Shown here: positions 16,560 to 25,682 of the stretch, in pieces
Layout: each line of letters starts with the position of its first letter
Numbering within the stretch: position 1 is the first letter of the stretch
From: Nitrospiraceae bacterium
Lineage (GTDB): Bacteria > Nitrospirota > Nitrospiria > Nitrospirales > Nitrospiraceae
Assembly (NCBI GenBank): GCA_019637075.1
Contig: JAHBWI010000011.1
Span: forward strand, 1-32,312
Direction of reading: 5' to 3'
DNA length: 32,312 nt
Translations under genes and position numbers: made by a program
The notes under the pieces: model-generated
What the model saw: only the letters and a program-made list of their open reading frames with translations
Told to the model about the DNA's origin: nothing
The model's database searches: none

Positions 16560-16985
16560 ATGAGCCTTCCGCTGCCGTCAGCCGTTTCGGGACATCAACC
16601 GGGCCCAGGACTCATCGTATTCGGAGATTCATTGCAGCTGCGGTTCGTGAACCAGCGGGCCAGAGACCTGCTGGGCGGGATGCCGCCGATGGAACGCGGC
16701 ACGACCTGCGATCCCGTCGCCTTGGAAATTTTGCAGATGAGCGAAATCCTGCTCCGGCAATTGCAGGAACTATTGGCCGGACAGGAATGGAGCTATGCGG
16801 ATCTCCATAGGGAGATCCCGATCGAGGGCCATCGGCTCGACGTGCGGGCCTTCGGTTTCGCCGGACTCAGCCACCGGAACGAAGTGCACATCGTCATGCT
16901 GTTGAATACGGTCGAGGTGAATGGTTCGATGGTAATATCCAACCCGTCGAACACTCGGGACGCAGCTCGGCCCCTGGACCACTGA
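16560..16985 (+). CDS. Small PAS-like protein of unknown function
   Basis: This 141-residue soluble protein has no signal peptide. The segment LIVFGDSLQLRFVNQRARDLLGG resembles the opening strands and helix of a PAS domain, and the later strands (REIPIEGHRLDVRAFGF, NEVHIVMLLNTVE) fit the second half of the fold. No output domain follows, so it would be a free-standing sensor or adaptor. It lies 24 bases after the previous gene and was probably co-transcribed. The PAS call is from pattern only and is moderate. Confidence 0.65.
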   Translation: MSLPLPSAVSGHQPGPGLIVFGDSLQLRFVNQRARDLLGGMPPMERGTTCDPVALEILQMSEILLRQLQELLAGQEWSYADLHREIPIEGHRLDVRAFGFAGLSHRNEVHIVMLLNTVEVNGSMVISNPSNTRDAARPLDH

Positions 16986-17060
16986 CGCACGATGCCCGAG
17001 ACGCGATCATGCCGGGGCTCGAAGGCCTCCTCGGAAGCCTTGGAGCGGGAGACGAGGCTT

Positions 17061-17270
17061 ATGATGGGATGCCCACGATGCCAGAACCTCATGGTGGAAG
17101 AAGTATTCGTCGACATGCAGGCCGACACGAGCCCCTCGAGTTTCAAGGGTTGGAGATGCATCATGTGCGGCGCCATCGTGGATTCGCTGATCCTTCGACA
17201 TCAGTCCGCACCCCCTCAGCCGATCTTTCACCAAACCCGTGCCCGCAAACCGCTGGTGTGGATGGGTTGA
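17061..17270 (+). CDS. Small zinc-ribbon protein (CPRC...CIMC)
   Basis: This 69-residue protein begins MMGCPRCQNLMVEEVFVD and continues with FKGWRCIMCGAIVDSLIL. Two CxxC pairs about 30 residues apart form a rubredoxin-like zinc ribbon. Short proteins of this pattern are, as I recall, common in Nitrospira genomes and have no assigned function. The ATG at 17061 (or 17064) follows GACGAGG; an upstream in-frame ATG at 16992 gives 92 residues but adds only low-complexity sequence. Confidence 0.6.
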   Translation: MMGCPRCQNLMVEEVFVDMQADTSPSSFKGWRCIMCGAIVDSLILRHQSAPPQPIFHQTRARKPLVWMG

Positions 17271-17292
17271 GCTAGACGTCGGAATTGAAACC

Positions 17293-17414
17293 TGCCAGGT
17301 CAGTCCCGGCGAGCCGGGCTGTGATGGACTCGTTGCTCCGCGAGCCCGCTGTGGTTCCCCTCCTGATCCACCACACACCGCCTGCTCTCTGGACGTGCTG
17401 ACCTGGCACCTTTT
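17293..17414 (+). other. Candidate structured RNA element closed by an 11-base inverted repeat
   Basis: TGCCAGGTCAG (17293-17303) pairs perfectly with CTGACCTGGCA (17398-17408), enclosing 94 bases, and the right arm is followed by CCTTTTTC. Inside are CCCGG-CGAG-CCGGG (17305-17318) and a competing pairing CGGGCT/AGCCCG (17315-17320 with 17343-17348). TGTGG/CCACA (17350-17354 with 17371-17375) is a third possible helix. It fills the 182-base gap before the lipoprotein gene. It could be a small RNA, a leader element with its own terminator, or a MITE-like remnant. Confidence 0.35.
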
Positions 17415-17452
17415 TCTCGTAACCAATTGCCCAGGTAAAGGACGACGACCCG

Positions 17453-17881
17453 ATGCAGGCATTCTCTCGACGCATACCCTGGATTCCAATGACCCTATTG
17501 GTACTCATAACGGCCTCCTGCAGGGGAGGGACGCCCGCCGGAGCGGAACGGACCGTGCACTACATACAAATCCGCGATTCGGTGTCCCCAACCCAGGTCT
17601 ATGCCTCCGTAGGCGATGAGATCCGTTGGCAAAACCTGCGTCCGGATTCCGTCAAAATCGGTCTGCTGGACGCACGTGGATTGGAAGAGGCCTCCTGCGC
17701 CGACGGATTTCGGCGATTCGGGCAGATCGAGGATTCCGTCACCGTGCCTCCGCGGGAATTCGCCAGTCTCTGTTTTTCGAAGCCTACGGTGATTCGTTAC
17801 AACGTGTGGTTCGACGCGAAGGATCCTCGCGGCGAAATGACCCGCACCTCGACTGTTTGGATCCGCGACGCGCGCCACTGA
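17453..17881 (+). CDS. Predicted lipoprotein with cupredoxin-like segment
   Basis: This 142-residue protein has a signal sequence ending in the lipobox LITASC, so it should be a membrane-anchored periplasmic lipoprotein. The segment SPTQVYASVGDEIRWQNLRPDSVKIGLL resembles the beta-strand entrance of cupredoxin-like domains (xVxVGDxVxWxN). The usual His-Cys-His-Met copper ligands are not all evident, so copper binding is doubtful. The ribosome site is AAAGGA. A LuxR-type regulator gene follows after 34 bases. Confidence 0.75.
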   Translation: MQAFSRRIPWIPMTLLVLITASCRGGTPAGAERTVHYIQIRDSVSPTQVYASVGDEIRWQNLRPDSVKIGLLDARGLEEASCADGFRRFGQIEDSVTVPPREFASLCFSKPTVIRYNVWFDAKDPRGEMTRTSTVWIRDARH

Positions 17882-17915
17882 TTTCCGGTGGTTGCCTTAG
17901 AAAAGGAGCATAGGA

Positions 17916-18233
17916 ATGCGTAGCAGCACAAAGACATCCAGCAAGCCCCTCCGCCGTCGCGTGGCGGCCTCCGCGCACCGAACGGGTGAAGCCAGCAAGT
18001 CGAGCACGAATGGGCGCATGCGCGTCCTCACGAAGCGGGAGCAGGAAGTGCTGTCGCTCGTGGGCGCCGGCCTCACTTCCCGCCAAATCGGCAAGAAATT
18101 GAGAATCTCCGCCCGCACGGTCGAAGTACACCGCTCGCACGTGATGCGCAAGCTCAACGTCGGCAGCCTCGTCGAGCTCTTGCGCACCGCCTTGCAGCAC
18201 CGACTCATCGAGTGGGGCTTTCCGCATGCATGA
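17916..18233 (+). CDS. Orphan LuxR-type helix-turn-helix protein
   Basis: This 105-residue protein is a basic, Ser/Arg-rich N-terminus (1-35) followed directly by a LuxR/GerE DNA-binding domain (LTKREQEVLSLVGAGLTSRQIGKKLRISARTVEVHRSHVMRKL). There is no receiver domain, so it cannot be controlled by standard phosphorelay on itself. The ribosome site is AAAGGAG. It overlaps the outer-membrane gene of the metal efflux operon by 8 bases, so it probably regulates that operon or is regulated with it. Confidence 0.88.
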   Translation: MRSSTKTSSKPLRRRVAASAHRTGEASKSSTNGRMRVLTKREQEVLSLVGAGLTSRQIGKKLRISARTVEVHRSHVMRKLNVGSLVELLRTALQHRLIEWGFPHA

Positions 18234-19548
18234 GACGCTTCCCACCTCGAAACGTTGCTCCGAACCTCGCTCATGGCCGCGCGACGTCTTCGCGGTGGTA
18301 CTGCTGCTTGCCTGGTCCCCTTGGGCCATTCCGACCGGCTTTGCAGCGGACCCGATTGTTCCCAGTTACTCCCTGAAATCGGTACTGGACCTCGCCCTGG
18401 CGCGCAATCCGACATTGGGCAGCGCGACCGGCCTGATCGAGGAACACCAGGGGCACCGGACCGCGGCGGAGGCTTACCCCAATCCCACGGTCAGCGGGAA
18501 CCTGGGACGCGGAGAAATCCGAGACACCGGACGAGCGAATCTGAAAGAGTCGCTTACGCGGGAATCGCTCACGGAGTTCAGCGCCACGATCGGCCAGCCG
18601 CTGGAATGGCCGGCTAAACGTGCGGCCCGGCAAAGTGCAGCCGACGCCGGCGTCGCGGCCGCCAGCACGGGATTGGTGGAAACACAACTGAACCTGGCCG
18701 CAGGCGTGAAAATCGCGTTCTATGAATTGCTGTTGGCCCAGCGCGATCTGGAATTGGCCAAACAGAATGGTCAGATCGTGGAGGATGTTCGTCGGATCGT
18801 CAATACACGCGTGAAACTGGGCGAGGCTCCCCGTTTCGAAGCGGTCAAGGCCGAAGTCGAGGTGTTAAAGGCGAATCAAATCATTACGCGCGCGGACAAC
18901 GCGGTGCGAGTCGCCCGGGTGACCCTGGATACGCTAACCGCCGGAGCCTTGGGTGGCGACTACGCGATCCACGGCGATTTCGAGTCGTTTCGGCAGGACA
19001 TGTCGCTCAAGGCCCTGTTGGCCCGCACGGTCGAGCAGCATCCAACCCTCCAGCGACTCACGAAGCAGATCGAACAGGCCGACCGTACCGTCGAACTCGA
19101 ACGGCACTCACGCGTTCCCAACATCACAGTCAGCGGCTCCTATTGGCGGGAGATCGGGCGTGAAGCGGTCTCCGCCGGCCTAAGCCTACCCACCCCGCTC
19201 TGGTACAACCGCCAGGGAGAAATCGCCGCTGCCCTCGGAAACAAACGCCGGGAAGAGGCGGAGTGGCTGCGGGCTCGCAACGGGCTCATGAAGGAGGTGA
19301 ACCAACACTTTCAAGACGCCCAGACGACCGCGACCTTGATCGACGTCTTCGAAAAGGGCCTCCTCAAGCAAGCACAGGAAGCACTGCGGGTCGCGCAGTT
19401 CAGCTTTCAGCAGGGCGCCTCGAGCCTCCTGGAGGTCCTGGACGCGCAACGAGTCCAGCGGGAAATTCTAATGGAGTATGCCCAGGCACGCTTCGACTTG
19501 TCCGTCTCGCTCGCTCGGCTCGAACGGGCGGTGGGAGGACTTCTGTGA
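18226..19548 (+). CDS. Outer-membrane factor of a CzcCBA/CusCBA-type efflux system
   Basis: This 440-residue TolC-fold protein is the exit duct of the RND metal pump encoded next. The N-terminus has a signal peptide with likely cleavage after GFAA. The body shows long amphipathic helices, and both halves begin with CzcC-like phrases (LDLALARNPTLGSATGLIEEHQGHRTAAEAYPNP; SFQQGASSLLEVLDAQRVQREILMEYAQARFDLSVSLARLERAVG). The stop overlaps the GTG start of the fusion-protein gene. The start is the ATG at 18226 inside the regulator gene, giving translational coupling. Confidence 0.92.
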   Translation: MHETLPTSKRCSEPRSWPRDVFAVVLLLAWSPWAIPTGFAADPIVPSYSLKSVLDLALARNPTLGSATGLIEEHQGHRTAAEAYPNPTVSGNLGRGEIRDTGRANLKESLTRESLTEFSATIGQPLEWPAKRAARQSAADAGVAAASTGLVETQLNLAAGVKIAFYELLLAQRDLELAKQNGQIVEDVRRIVNTRVKLGEAPRFEAVKAEVEVLKANQIITRADNAVRVARVTLDTLTAGALGGDYAIHGDFESFRQDMSLKALLARTVEQHPTLQRLTKQIEQADRTVELERHSRVPNITVSGSYWREIGREAVSAGLSLPTPLWYNRQGEIAAALGNKRREEAEWLRARNGLMKEVNQHFQDAQTTATLIDVFEKGLLKQAQEALRVAQFSFQQGASSLLEVLDAQRVQREILMEYAQARFDLSVSLARLERAVGGLL

Positions 19549-20744
19549 ATCACACACATTTCTGTCGGTTCCGTCGGCTCATCAGCGGCGCGGGGTGTCT
19601 GCTTGCCCTCGTGAGCCTGACGGCCTGCGACAGCCCGCAACCGGGGGATGCCGCCGTAAAGGCTCATTCCGCGCAGCCGACGAAGGGCCTCGCCAGGCTC
19701 TCCCCCCAAGAACTGATCAGCGCCGGGATCGCAACCGAGATCGTCAGCAAGCGAGAGTTTCGGTCGGCGCGAGAGTTTCCTGGCACCGTGACACCCAATC
19801 ATCATGCGCTGGCGGATGTCACGACGCTCGTCCGAGGCCGGGTAGTGGACGTGTATGCCGACCTCGGGCAACAGGTGAAGGGAGGAGACCTGCTCGCCAT
19901 CCTCTACAGCGGCGAACTCGGTATGGCTCAGAGCGCATACCTCAAAGCGGACGCGAAGCTCTACGTGGCGGAACGTTCCTACGAGCGCGCCAAGATGCTG
20001 CTGGCCGAAAAAGTGATCGGGCTGGCGGAAGAACAGCGACGCAAGGGGGAGTTGCTGACGACACAGGCCGAAAAGCGCGAAGCCCGGGATCGCCTGGAGC
20101 TCTACGGGATGTCCGACGACCAAATCCGGAAGCTCGACCGAGATCACACGATCCGTTCCTATGTCCCGATCGTGGCGCCTTTCGACGGCCGGGTCATTGC
20201 GCGCAACCTCACCAAGGGCGAGGTCGTCGAGACGACTGAAAAGCTTTTCGTCGTCGCCGATCTGTCGGTCGTCTGGGTATTGGCGAACATTCCGGAGAAG
20301 GACATTCCTTTCATCCGGCCGGATGCCGCCGCAACCGCCCAGCCGGTCGACATCCTCGTCAATGCCTACCCGGACGAGGTCTTCCACGGCAAGATCACCT
20401 ACGTCGGCGACGTGCTCGATGTCGCGACCCGCACGATGAATCTCCGGCTGGAGTTGCCGAACCCCGACAAGAAACTGAAACCAGAGATGTTCGCGACGAT
20501 CCGCGTCTGGTCCGATCCGGAACCCAATGTGCTCATGGTGCCGGAACGGGCCGTGCAGCGGGATCGGGAGCGACGCTTTGTCTTCGTCCAGCGCGAGCCC
20601 AACGTCTTCGAAGCCCGCGACGTCCGCCTCGGGCCGTCGAACGGCCGCGATGTGAAGGTCCTCGACGGCCTCTTGGAAGGCGAGACGGTCGTCACCAACG
20701 GCGCCTTCGTCCTCAAATCCGAACTATTCGGAGAACAGATCTAA
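19545..20744 (+). CDS. RND efflux membrane fusion protein, CzcB/CusB type
   Basis: This 399-residue periplasmic adaptor joins the RND pump to the outer-membrane channel. The signal peptide ends in a lipobox-like LVSLTACDS, so it is probably a lipoprotein. It has an HlyD-type first lipoyl half (VRGRVVDVYADLGQQVKGGDLLAILYSGELG), a helical hairpin, the second half (IVAPFDGRVIARNLTKGEVVETTEKLFVVADLSVVWVLANIPEKDI) and a C-terminal membrane-proximal domain. The start is GTG at 19545, overlapping the previous stop as GTGA, with GGGAGG 6 bases upstream; this start decides the signal peptide. No metal-binding His-rich N-terminus is seen. Confidence 0.93.
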   Translation: MNHTHFCRFRRLISGAGCLLALVSLTACDSPQPGDAAVKAHSAQPTKGLARLSPQELISAGIATEIVSKREFRSAREFPGTVTPNHHALADVTTLVRGRVVDVYADLGQQVKGGDLLAILYSGELGMAQSAYLKADAKLYVAERSYERAKMLLAEKVIGLAEEQRRKGELLTTQAEKREARDRLELYGMSDDQIRKLDRDHTIRSYVPIVAPFDGRVIARNLTKGEVVETTEKLFVVADLSVVWVLANIPEKDIPFIRPDAAATAQPVDILVNAYPDEVFHGKITYVGDVLDVATRTMNLRLELPNPDKKLKPEMFATIRVWSDPEPNVLMVPERAVQRDRERRFVFVQREPNVFEARDVRLGPSNGRDVKVLDGLLEGETVVTNGAFVLKSELFGEQI

Positions 20745-20748
20745 TCTG

Positions 20749-23700
20749 ATGCTGTCTTCCCTCGTGGCCTTTTCGCTGCGGCAACGCGTGATCGTGGTCG
20801 CGCTCGCCTGCCTCCTCATGGCCGGAGGGCTCTACGCCTTCCATACGATCGCCATCGACGCATTTCCCGACGTCACGACGGTGCTGGTCCAGGTCGTGAC
20901 GAAAGTGCCCGGCATGTCACCGGCAGAGGTGGAACAGTTCGTCACCTTCCCCCTTGAACTGCAACTCATGGGGGCGCCCGGGCTCACGGACATCCGATCG
21001 TTCTCCAAGGTGGGCTTGTCCATGATCACGGCCGTGTTCCGCGACGACATCGACGTCTATCTGGCGCGACAGGTCGTCCTCGAACGGGTGCTCGAGATTC
21101 AGGAACAGTTGCCGCCCGGTTCCACAGCCCAGCTCGTACCCAACACGACCGGTCTCGGGGAAATCTTTCAGTTCTATTTGGAAGGCCCGCGCGACAATGA
21201 GCCGGGCTTCGTCATGACGGAAGAGGACCTTCTCGAGCGTCGAACGGTGGAGGATTGGACCATCCGACCGTTGCTGAAGGGACTGGCGGACGTGGTCGAC
21301 GTCAACTCGCTGGGCGGATTCGTCAAGCAATACCAGGTGATCGTGGAACCAGGCCTGCTGCGGAAGTACGACCTGGCGCTACACGAGGTGTTCGACGCGG
21401 TCGCCAAGAATAACGCGAATGCCGGCGGCAACATCCTCGAGAAGGATTCCGAGAAGTATGTCGTGCGCGGCGTCGGCTTGATCAAGACGCTCGACGACAT
21501 CAATAACATCGTGGTCAAAGAAGCCCACGGCACCCCAGTGTTCGTGAGGGACGTCGCGGAGGTGCGTATCGGCCATGCCGTTCGGCACGGAGCGGCGGTC
21601 GTGAACGGCAAACACGAAGGCGTCACCGGAATCGTGTTGATGCTCCGCGGAGGCAATGCCCGCGACGTCGTGCAATCGATCAAGGATAAGATCGAGGACA
21701 TCCATAAGAAGCAGCTCTTGCCGGACGGCCTGCGCATCGTGCCCTTCTACGATCGAATCGAGCTCATCACCGCGGCGCTCCAGACGGTCTACAAGGCGAT
21801 GATCGAAGGCATCGTCCTGGTCGTCGTCATCCTGTTTCTCTTCCTAGGCAACGTGCGCAGCGCCTTGATCGTCACCTCCACGCTGATCGTGACGCCGCTC
21901 GTCACCTTCATCATCATGGATCGGGTCGGGCTGACGGCCAATCTCATGTCGCTCGGCGGACTGGTGATCGCCATCGGCATGATGGTGGACGGATCGGTCG
22001 TGGTGGTCGAGAACGTCTATCGGCACCTATCCGAGCACCGGAACGAGCCGATCGACAAGACCGCAGCCATCCTGACGGCCGTGGGCGAAGTCGGCCAACC
22101 GGTGCTGTTCGGCATCCTGATCATCATCCTGGTATTCCTGCCGATCCTCACCCTCCAGGGCATGGAGGGGAAAATGTTCCAGCCCCTCGCCTATACAATC
22201 ATCATCGCGCTCATGGTCTCGCTCGCGCTGTCGCTCACACTCTCTCCGGTCCTCTGCGCCTTGGCGCTCGAGCGAGGCAGCGAGGAGGACACGTTCTTGC
22301 TCCGCTGGGCCAAGCGGCTCTACGTACCGACACTGCAGTGGGCGATGACGCATCGGTTCGGTGTGTTGGCCATCGCCGTGGGACTCTTGGGAGGCAGCCT
22401 CGCCCTATTCCCATTTCTCGGCGGGGAATTCATTCCGATCCTCAACGAGGCCGCCATCACGCCGCAGATCATCCGGTATCCGAGCATCGCCCTGGACAAG
22501 TCCATCGAGATCGAAAAGGACGTGCAGCGGGCCGTGCTGGAATTTCCGGAAGTCCGGTCGGTGGTTTCCAAGATCGGCCGGTCCGAACTCGCGAATGATC
22601 CCCAGGAAGCGAATGCCAGCGACCCGGTCGTCACACTCCGTCCAATGGACGAATGGACCACGGCCAAGACCAAACCCCAACTGGACGATGCGATCCGGAA
22701 ACGGATCGAGCAGGTTCCCGGCGCGAATTTCCTGTTGAGCCAACCGATCCAACAACGCGTCGACGAACTCCTCTCCGGAGTGCGATCCGAGGCCACGGTC
22801 AAGATTCTCGGGGAAGATCTCTCCATGTTGCGGACACTGGCGGAGAAAATTCAGGGGATCATGAGTTCCATCAAGGGCGTCGGGGATGTTCGCGTCGAAC
22901 AGCTCTTCGGCCAAACGTACCTCACCATCGACATCGACCGGAAAAAGATCGCCCGGCACGGCATCACTGTCGGACATATTCGGGAAATCATTACCACCGC
23001 GATCGGCCAGGAAACGGCGACCGTCGTGTATGAAGGACAAAAGCGGTTCGACCTGACGTTCCGGTATCCCGAGAAATACCGCGACAGTGTGCAGACTATC
23101 AGCAACATTCTGTTGACGTCCGGCACCGGAGCGCTGATCCCGCTGGGGGAACTCGCCACGGTGGAATTGCGCGAAGGGCCGGCCCAGATCAGCCGAGAAG
23201 GCCTGCAGCGTCGCATCTACGTCGGCTTCAACACACTCGGCCGTGACATCGAAAGCATCGTCGCCGAAGCCCAAAGCAAGATCGCGGCGCAGGTACCCAT
23301 GCCGTCCGGTTATCACCTCGTGTGGGGCGGCTCGTTCGAAAATATGCAGCGGGCGATGGCTCGTTTGAGAATCATCGTCCCGATCACCATCGGCCTGATC
23401 TTCCTGCTGCTCTTTGCCTCCTTCAACTCGGTCCGGCACGCCGCGCTGATCATTCTGAACCTACCGTTCGCCATGATCGGCGGCATCGTCGCCCTGTGGC
23501 TTTCCGGTGAATACCTCAGCGTCCCCGCTTCAGTCGGGTTCATCAATCTGTTCGGCGTCGCGGTGCTCAACGGCATCGTCCTGGTGTCCTACTTCAATCA
23601 GCTGCGGGCGGATGGATTGAGCAGCCACGAGGCCGTGGTGACCGGTTGCCTCCTGCGACTCAGGCCGGTGCTCATGACGGCAACGGTGGCCTTACTCGGA

Positions 23701-23949
23701 CTAGTTCCGTTGGCTGTCGCCCACGGCATCGGCTCGGAAGTGCAACGGCCGCTCGCGATCGTCGTCATCGGCGGTCTAGTGAGCTCCACCCTGTTGACGC
23801 TTGTCGTCTTGCCGGTGCTGTACCGCTGGCTCGACCGGTCGGATGAAAGCCACACCAGGCCGACATCCCCACAGGGGGAAGGGCGAGAGGGCGAGGCCGG
23901 ATGGGCAGAGGAAGGGCTCGCGTTGCAGAGCGGACGCGACCGGCATTAA
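20749..23949 (+). CDS. Heavy-metal efflux RND pump, CzcA/CusA family
   Basis: This 1,066-residue inner-membrane proton antiporter is the pump of the CzcCBA-type operon. It has the expected 12 hydrophobic segments and two large periplasmic loops. The helix-4 signature reads [15 protein letters not shown] (408-422, Asp414), fitting the AIGxxxDxxxxxxEN class associated with Cu/Ag pumps. However, the periplasmic stretch [25 protein letters not shown] resembles the divalent-cation CzcA group and lacks the CusA methionines I would expect there, so the metal is undecided. The last ~35 residues ([18 protein letters not shown]...) look like translated repeat DNA. It starts 4 bases after the fusion-protein stop. 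Confidence 0.94.
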   Translation: MLSSLVAFSLRQRVIVVALACLLMAGGLYAFHTIAIDAFPDVTTVLVQVVTKVPGMSPAEVEQFVTFPLELQLMGAPGLTDIRSFSKVGLSMITAVFRDDIDVYLARQVVLERVLEIQEQLPPGSTAQLVPNTTGLGEIFQFYLEGPRDNEPGFVMTEEDLLERRTVEDWTIRPLLKGLADVVDVNSLGGFVKQYQVIVEPGLLRKYDLALHEVFDAVAKNNANAGGNILEKDSEKYVVRGVGLIKTLDDINNIVVKEAHGTPVFVRDVAEVRIGHAVRHGAAVVNGKHEGVTGIVLMLRGGNARDVVQSIKDKIEDIHKKQLLPDGLRIVPFYDRIELITAALQTVYKAMIEGIVLVVVILFLFLGNVRSALIVTSTLIVTPLVTFIIMDRVGLTANLMSLGGLVIAIGMMVDGSVVVVENVYRHLSEHRNEPIDKTAAILTAVGEVGQPVLFGILIIILVFLPILTLQGMEGKMFQPLAYTIIIALMVSLALSLTLSPVLCALALERGSEEDTFLLRWAKRLYVPTLQWAMTHRFGVLAIAVGLLGGSLALFPFLGGEFIPILNEAAITPQIIRYPSIALDKSIEIEKDVQRAVLEFPEVRSVVSKIGRSELANDPQEANASDPVVTLRPMDEWTTAKTKPQLDDAIRKRIEQVPGANFLLSQPIQQRVDELLSGVRSEATVKILGEDLSMLRTLAEKIQGIMSSIKGVGDVRVEQLFGQTYLTIDIDRKKIARHGITVGHIREIITTAIGQETATVVYEGQKRFDLTFRYPEKYRDSVQTISNILLTSGTGALIPLGELATVELREGPAQISREGLQRRIYVGFNTLGRDIESIVAEAQSKIAAQVPMPSGYHLVWGGSFENMQRAMARLRIIVPITIGLIFLLLFASFNSVRHAALIILNLPFAMIGGIVALWLSGEYLSVPASVGFINLFGVAVLNGIVLVSYFNQLRADGLSSHEAVVTGCLLRLRPVLMTATVALLGLVPLAVAHGIGSEVQRPLAIVVIGGLVSSTLLTLVVLPVLYRWLDRSDESHTRPTSPQGEGREGEAGWAEEGLALQSGRDRH

Positions 23950-24011
23950 GGCCGGCGGGTTGCTGCAGCGACGCGACCCGGCTGTGTGGACCGCAGGGAG
24001 GAAGCCAATCT

Positions 24012-24326
24012 ATGGCCTGGGGATACTTGGTGCTGGCAGGGCTCTTCGAGGTTGCGTGGGCCGTTGGGTTGAAATATTCCGATGGCTTCACCAGGCCGTG
24101 GCCCTCGATGATCACGATACTCTCGATCTGCGCCAGCATGGGACTGCTTGCCCTTGCCCTCAAAAGCATTCCCGTTGGAACGGGCTACGCGATCTGGACC
24201 GGCATCGGCATCGCCGGGACCGCAGTACTGGGAATGGTATTGTTCGCTGAATCGGCCTCGGCCACGCGCCTGATTTCCCTCCTCCTGATCGTCGCCGGGA
24301 TTCTCGGCCTGAGGGCCTCGTCATGA
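24012..24326 (+). CDS. Small multidrug resistance family exporter, Gdx/SugE-like
   Basis: This 104-residue protein has four membrane helices and the essential Glu13 (LFEVAW). The phrases [16 protein letters not shown] and [19 protein letters not shown] are those of the SugE/Gdx branch, whose characterised members export guanidinium by proton antiport. The ribosome site is GGGAGGAA, and longer readings upstream have no membrane sequence. It lies 62 bases after the RND gene and is probably in the same operon. No convincing guanidine riboswitch precedes it. Confidence 0.9.
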   Translation: MAWGYLVLAGLFEVAWAVGLKYSDGFTRPWPSMITILSICASMGLLALALKSIPVGTGYAIWTGIGIAGTAVLGMVLFAESASATRLISLLLIVAGILGLRASS

Positions 24327-24387
24327 ATCCGATTGGGCTCGTCGAAACCATGAGTGAGCCGCGCAGGTCACCCTAGTTCCTATCACC

Positions 24388-25551
24388 ATGATCAAACCGG
24401 CCGACACAGCAGCCCTCCCCGAGGTCCCGCCCGCCGGCCAAAGAACAGGGTCGTTCGGGCAAGCACTGCTGATACTCCCGATTACGACGGCCCTGTTGTT
24501 CGTCGCATACGGCGACGAGTGGCTCAGCGACTTCGACCGTCCGCTCCAACTCATGGCCCTATTGGCTTGGCTGCTGTTTGCCATCCTGACCTCGGCCTTC
24601 TCGGCCATCCACCATGCCGAAGCCCTGGCCACCAGGCTGGGGGAACCGGTCGGAACCGTCATCCTCACCCTCTCCGTTACCGGCATCGAAGTCGTGATGA
24701 TCAGCGCCTTCATGTATACGGAATCAGGCAACCCCTCGTTGGCACGCGACGCGATGTTCGCGGTGGTGATGATCGTGCTGAACGGAATGGTGGGCCTCTC
24801 GCTGGTGCTCGGCGGGCTTCGCTACCATGAGCAAAGCTATAACCTGCAAGGGGCCAATGCCTTTCTGGCCGTGATTGTGCCGCTCGCAGTCCTCGGACTC
24901 GTCATGCCGAACTATACGCTCTCCTCACCGGGTCCCACCTACTCACCCAGACTGTCGGCGTTCTTGATCGTCATGTCGCTGGGCCTCTATGGCGTATTCC
25001 TGGCTATTCAAAACCTACGCCATCGTGACTACTTTCTCGCCCCCAAGCGATCCGGACGGGCGTTTCCCCGACAGCCGCAACGGGACGGCGCCCCAGCCAA
25101 ACCGCTCTGGGCCCATGGAGCCCTGTTGCTGGGGTATCTGGTCCCGCTTGTCCTCTTAGCCGAGCATGCCGCGGTGCCGATCGACTACTTTCTCCATCAA
25201 TGGCAAGCTCCGCCTGCATTGGGGGGCGTGTTGGTCGCAGCGATGGTGCTGGCGCCGGAATCCTTTGGTGCCGTGCGGGCGGCCTTGGCCAATCAGCTGC
25301 AACGATCCGTAAACATCCTCCTCGGCTCCGTCCTGGCGAGCATCGGCCTCACGATTCCCGCCGTGCTCACCATCGGCTTCCTCCGAGGATCCACAATCAT
25401 CCTGGGGCTCGACGAGGTCGATACGACACTCCTCCTCCTCACGGTCGTCCTCAGCATGCTGACGTTTGCGGCGCGCCGCACCAACGTCCTGCTCGGAGCC
25501 GTCCACCTGCTGCTGTTTCTGGCTTATCTTATGTTGTTATTCGAGAAGTGA
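24388..25551 (+). CDS. chaA: Ca2+(Na+,K+)/H+ antiporter, ChaA-like (CaCA superfamily)
   Basis: This 387-residue inner-membrane exchanger exports cations by proton antiport. Both inverted-repeat halves show the alpha motifs: AIHHAEALATRLGEPVGTVILTLSVTGIEVVMI near residue 75, and LAPESFGAVRAALANQLQRSVNILLGSVLASIGLTIPAVL near residue 290. The acidic residues of these motifs are the ion-binding ligands in the family. About ten to eleven membrane helices are visible. There is no strong ribosome site before the ATG at 24388. It follows the SMR gene after 61 bases and appears to close the efflux cluster. Confidence 0.9.
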   Translation: MIKPADTAALPEVPPAGQRTGSFGQALLILPITTALLFVAYGDEWLSDFDRPLQLMALLAWLLFAILTSAFSAIHHAEALATRLGEPVGTVILTLSVTGIEVVMISAFMYTESGNPSLARDAMFAVVMIVLNGMVGLSLVLGGLRYHEQSYNLQGANAFLAVIVPLAVLGLVMPNYTLSSPGPTYSPRLSAFLIVMSLGLYGVFLAIQNLRHRDYFLAPKRSGRAFPRQPQRDGAPAKPLWAHGALLLGYLVPLVLLAEHAAVPIDYFLHQWQAPPALGGVLVAAMVLAPESFGAVRAALANQLQRSVNILLGSVLASIGLTIPAVLTIGFLRGSTIILGLDEVDTTLLLLTVVLSMLTFAARRTNVLLGAVHLLLFLAYLMLLFEK

Positions 25552-25568
25552 TGCAAGTTGATGGGGGG

Positions 25569-25597
25569 TTGATTAGCGATAGGTCCCCTCCTACGAT
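25569..25597 (+). promoter_or_regulatory. Candidate sigma-70-type promoter of the P-box kinase operon
   Basis: TTGATT and TACGAT are separated by 17 bases, and the -10 lies within CCTACGATAGGG (25590-25601), identical to the 12 bases before the kinase gene at 10895. A second CGATAGG copy sits 17 bases upstream (25577). The leader would be about 80 bases and contains the next inverted repeat. Confidence 0.45.
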
Positions 25598-25620
25598 AGG
25601 GTATCTAGGCCCGAGCCGAT

Positions 25621-25645
25621 CGTCCCGCATCCGCCACGCGGGACG
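25621..25645. repeat. Perfect 8-base inverted repeat in the kinase leader
   Basis: CGTCCCGC-N9-GCGGGACG lies 38 bases before the kinase start codon and downstream of the candidate promoter. No T-tract follows, so it is not a standard terminator for the chaA transcript. It could be an operator or a leader hairpin controlling kinase expression. Confidence 0.45.
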
Positions 25646-25682
25646 GAGTGTTGGTTTGTCACCACGGAGGCGAGCGGCATCT

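Noticed and set aside
20749-23949. Assignment of the RND pump as a Cu/Ag exporter from its AIGxxxD helix-4 signature
   Set aside because: Methionines expected for CusA-type metal binding are not evident in the periplasmic region, which looks more like divalent-cation pumps; metal left undecided.
23920-24011. Guanidine-II (mini-ykkC) riboswitch before the Gdx/SugE-like gene, suggested by two GACGCGACC copies
   Set aside because: The loops would read ACGC and not ACGR, and the flanking bases do not form the required short hairpins; the first copy also lies in the RND coding end.
25621-25645. Intrinsic terminator for the chaA transcript
   Set aside because: Strong dyad but no T-tract after it, and it lies downstream of a promoter-like site for the next gene.
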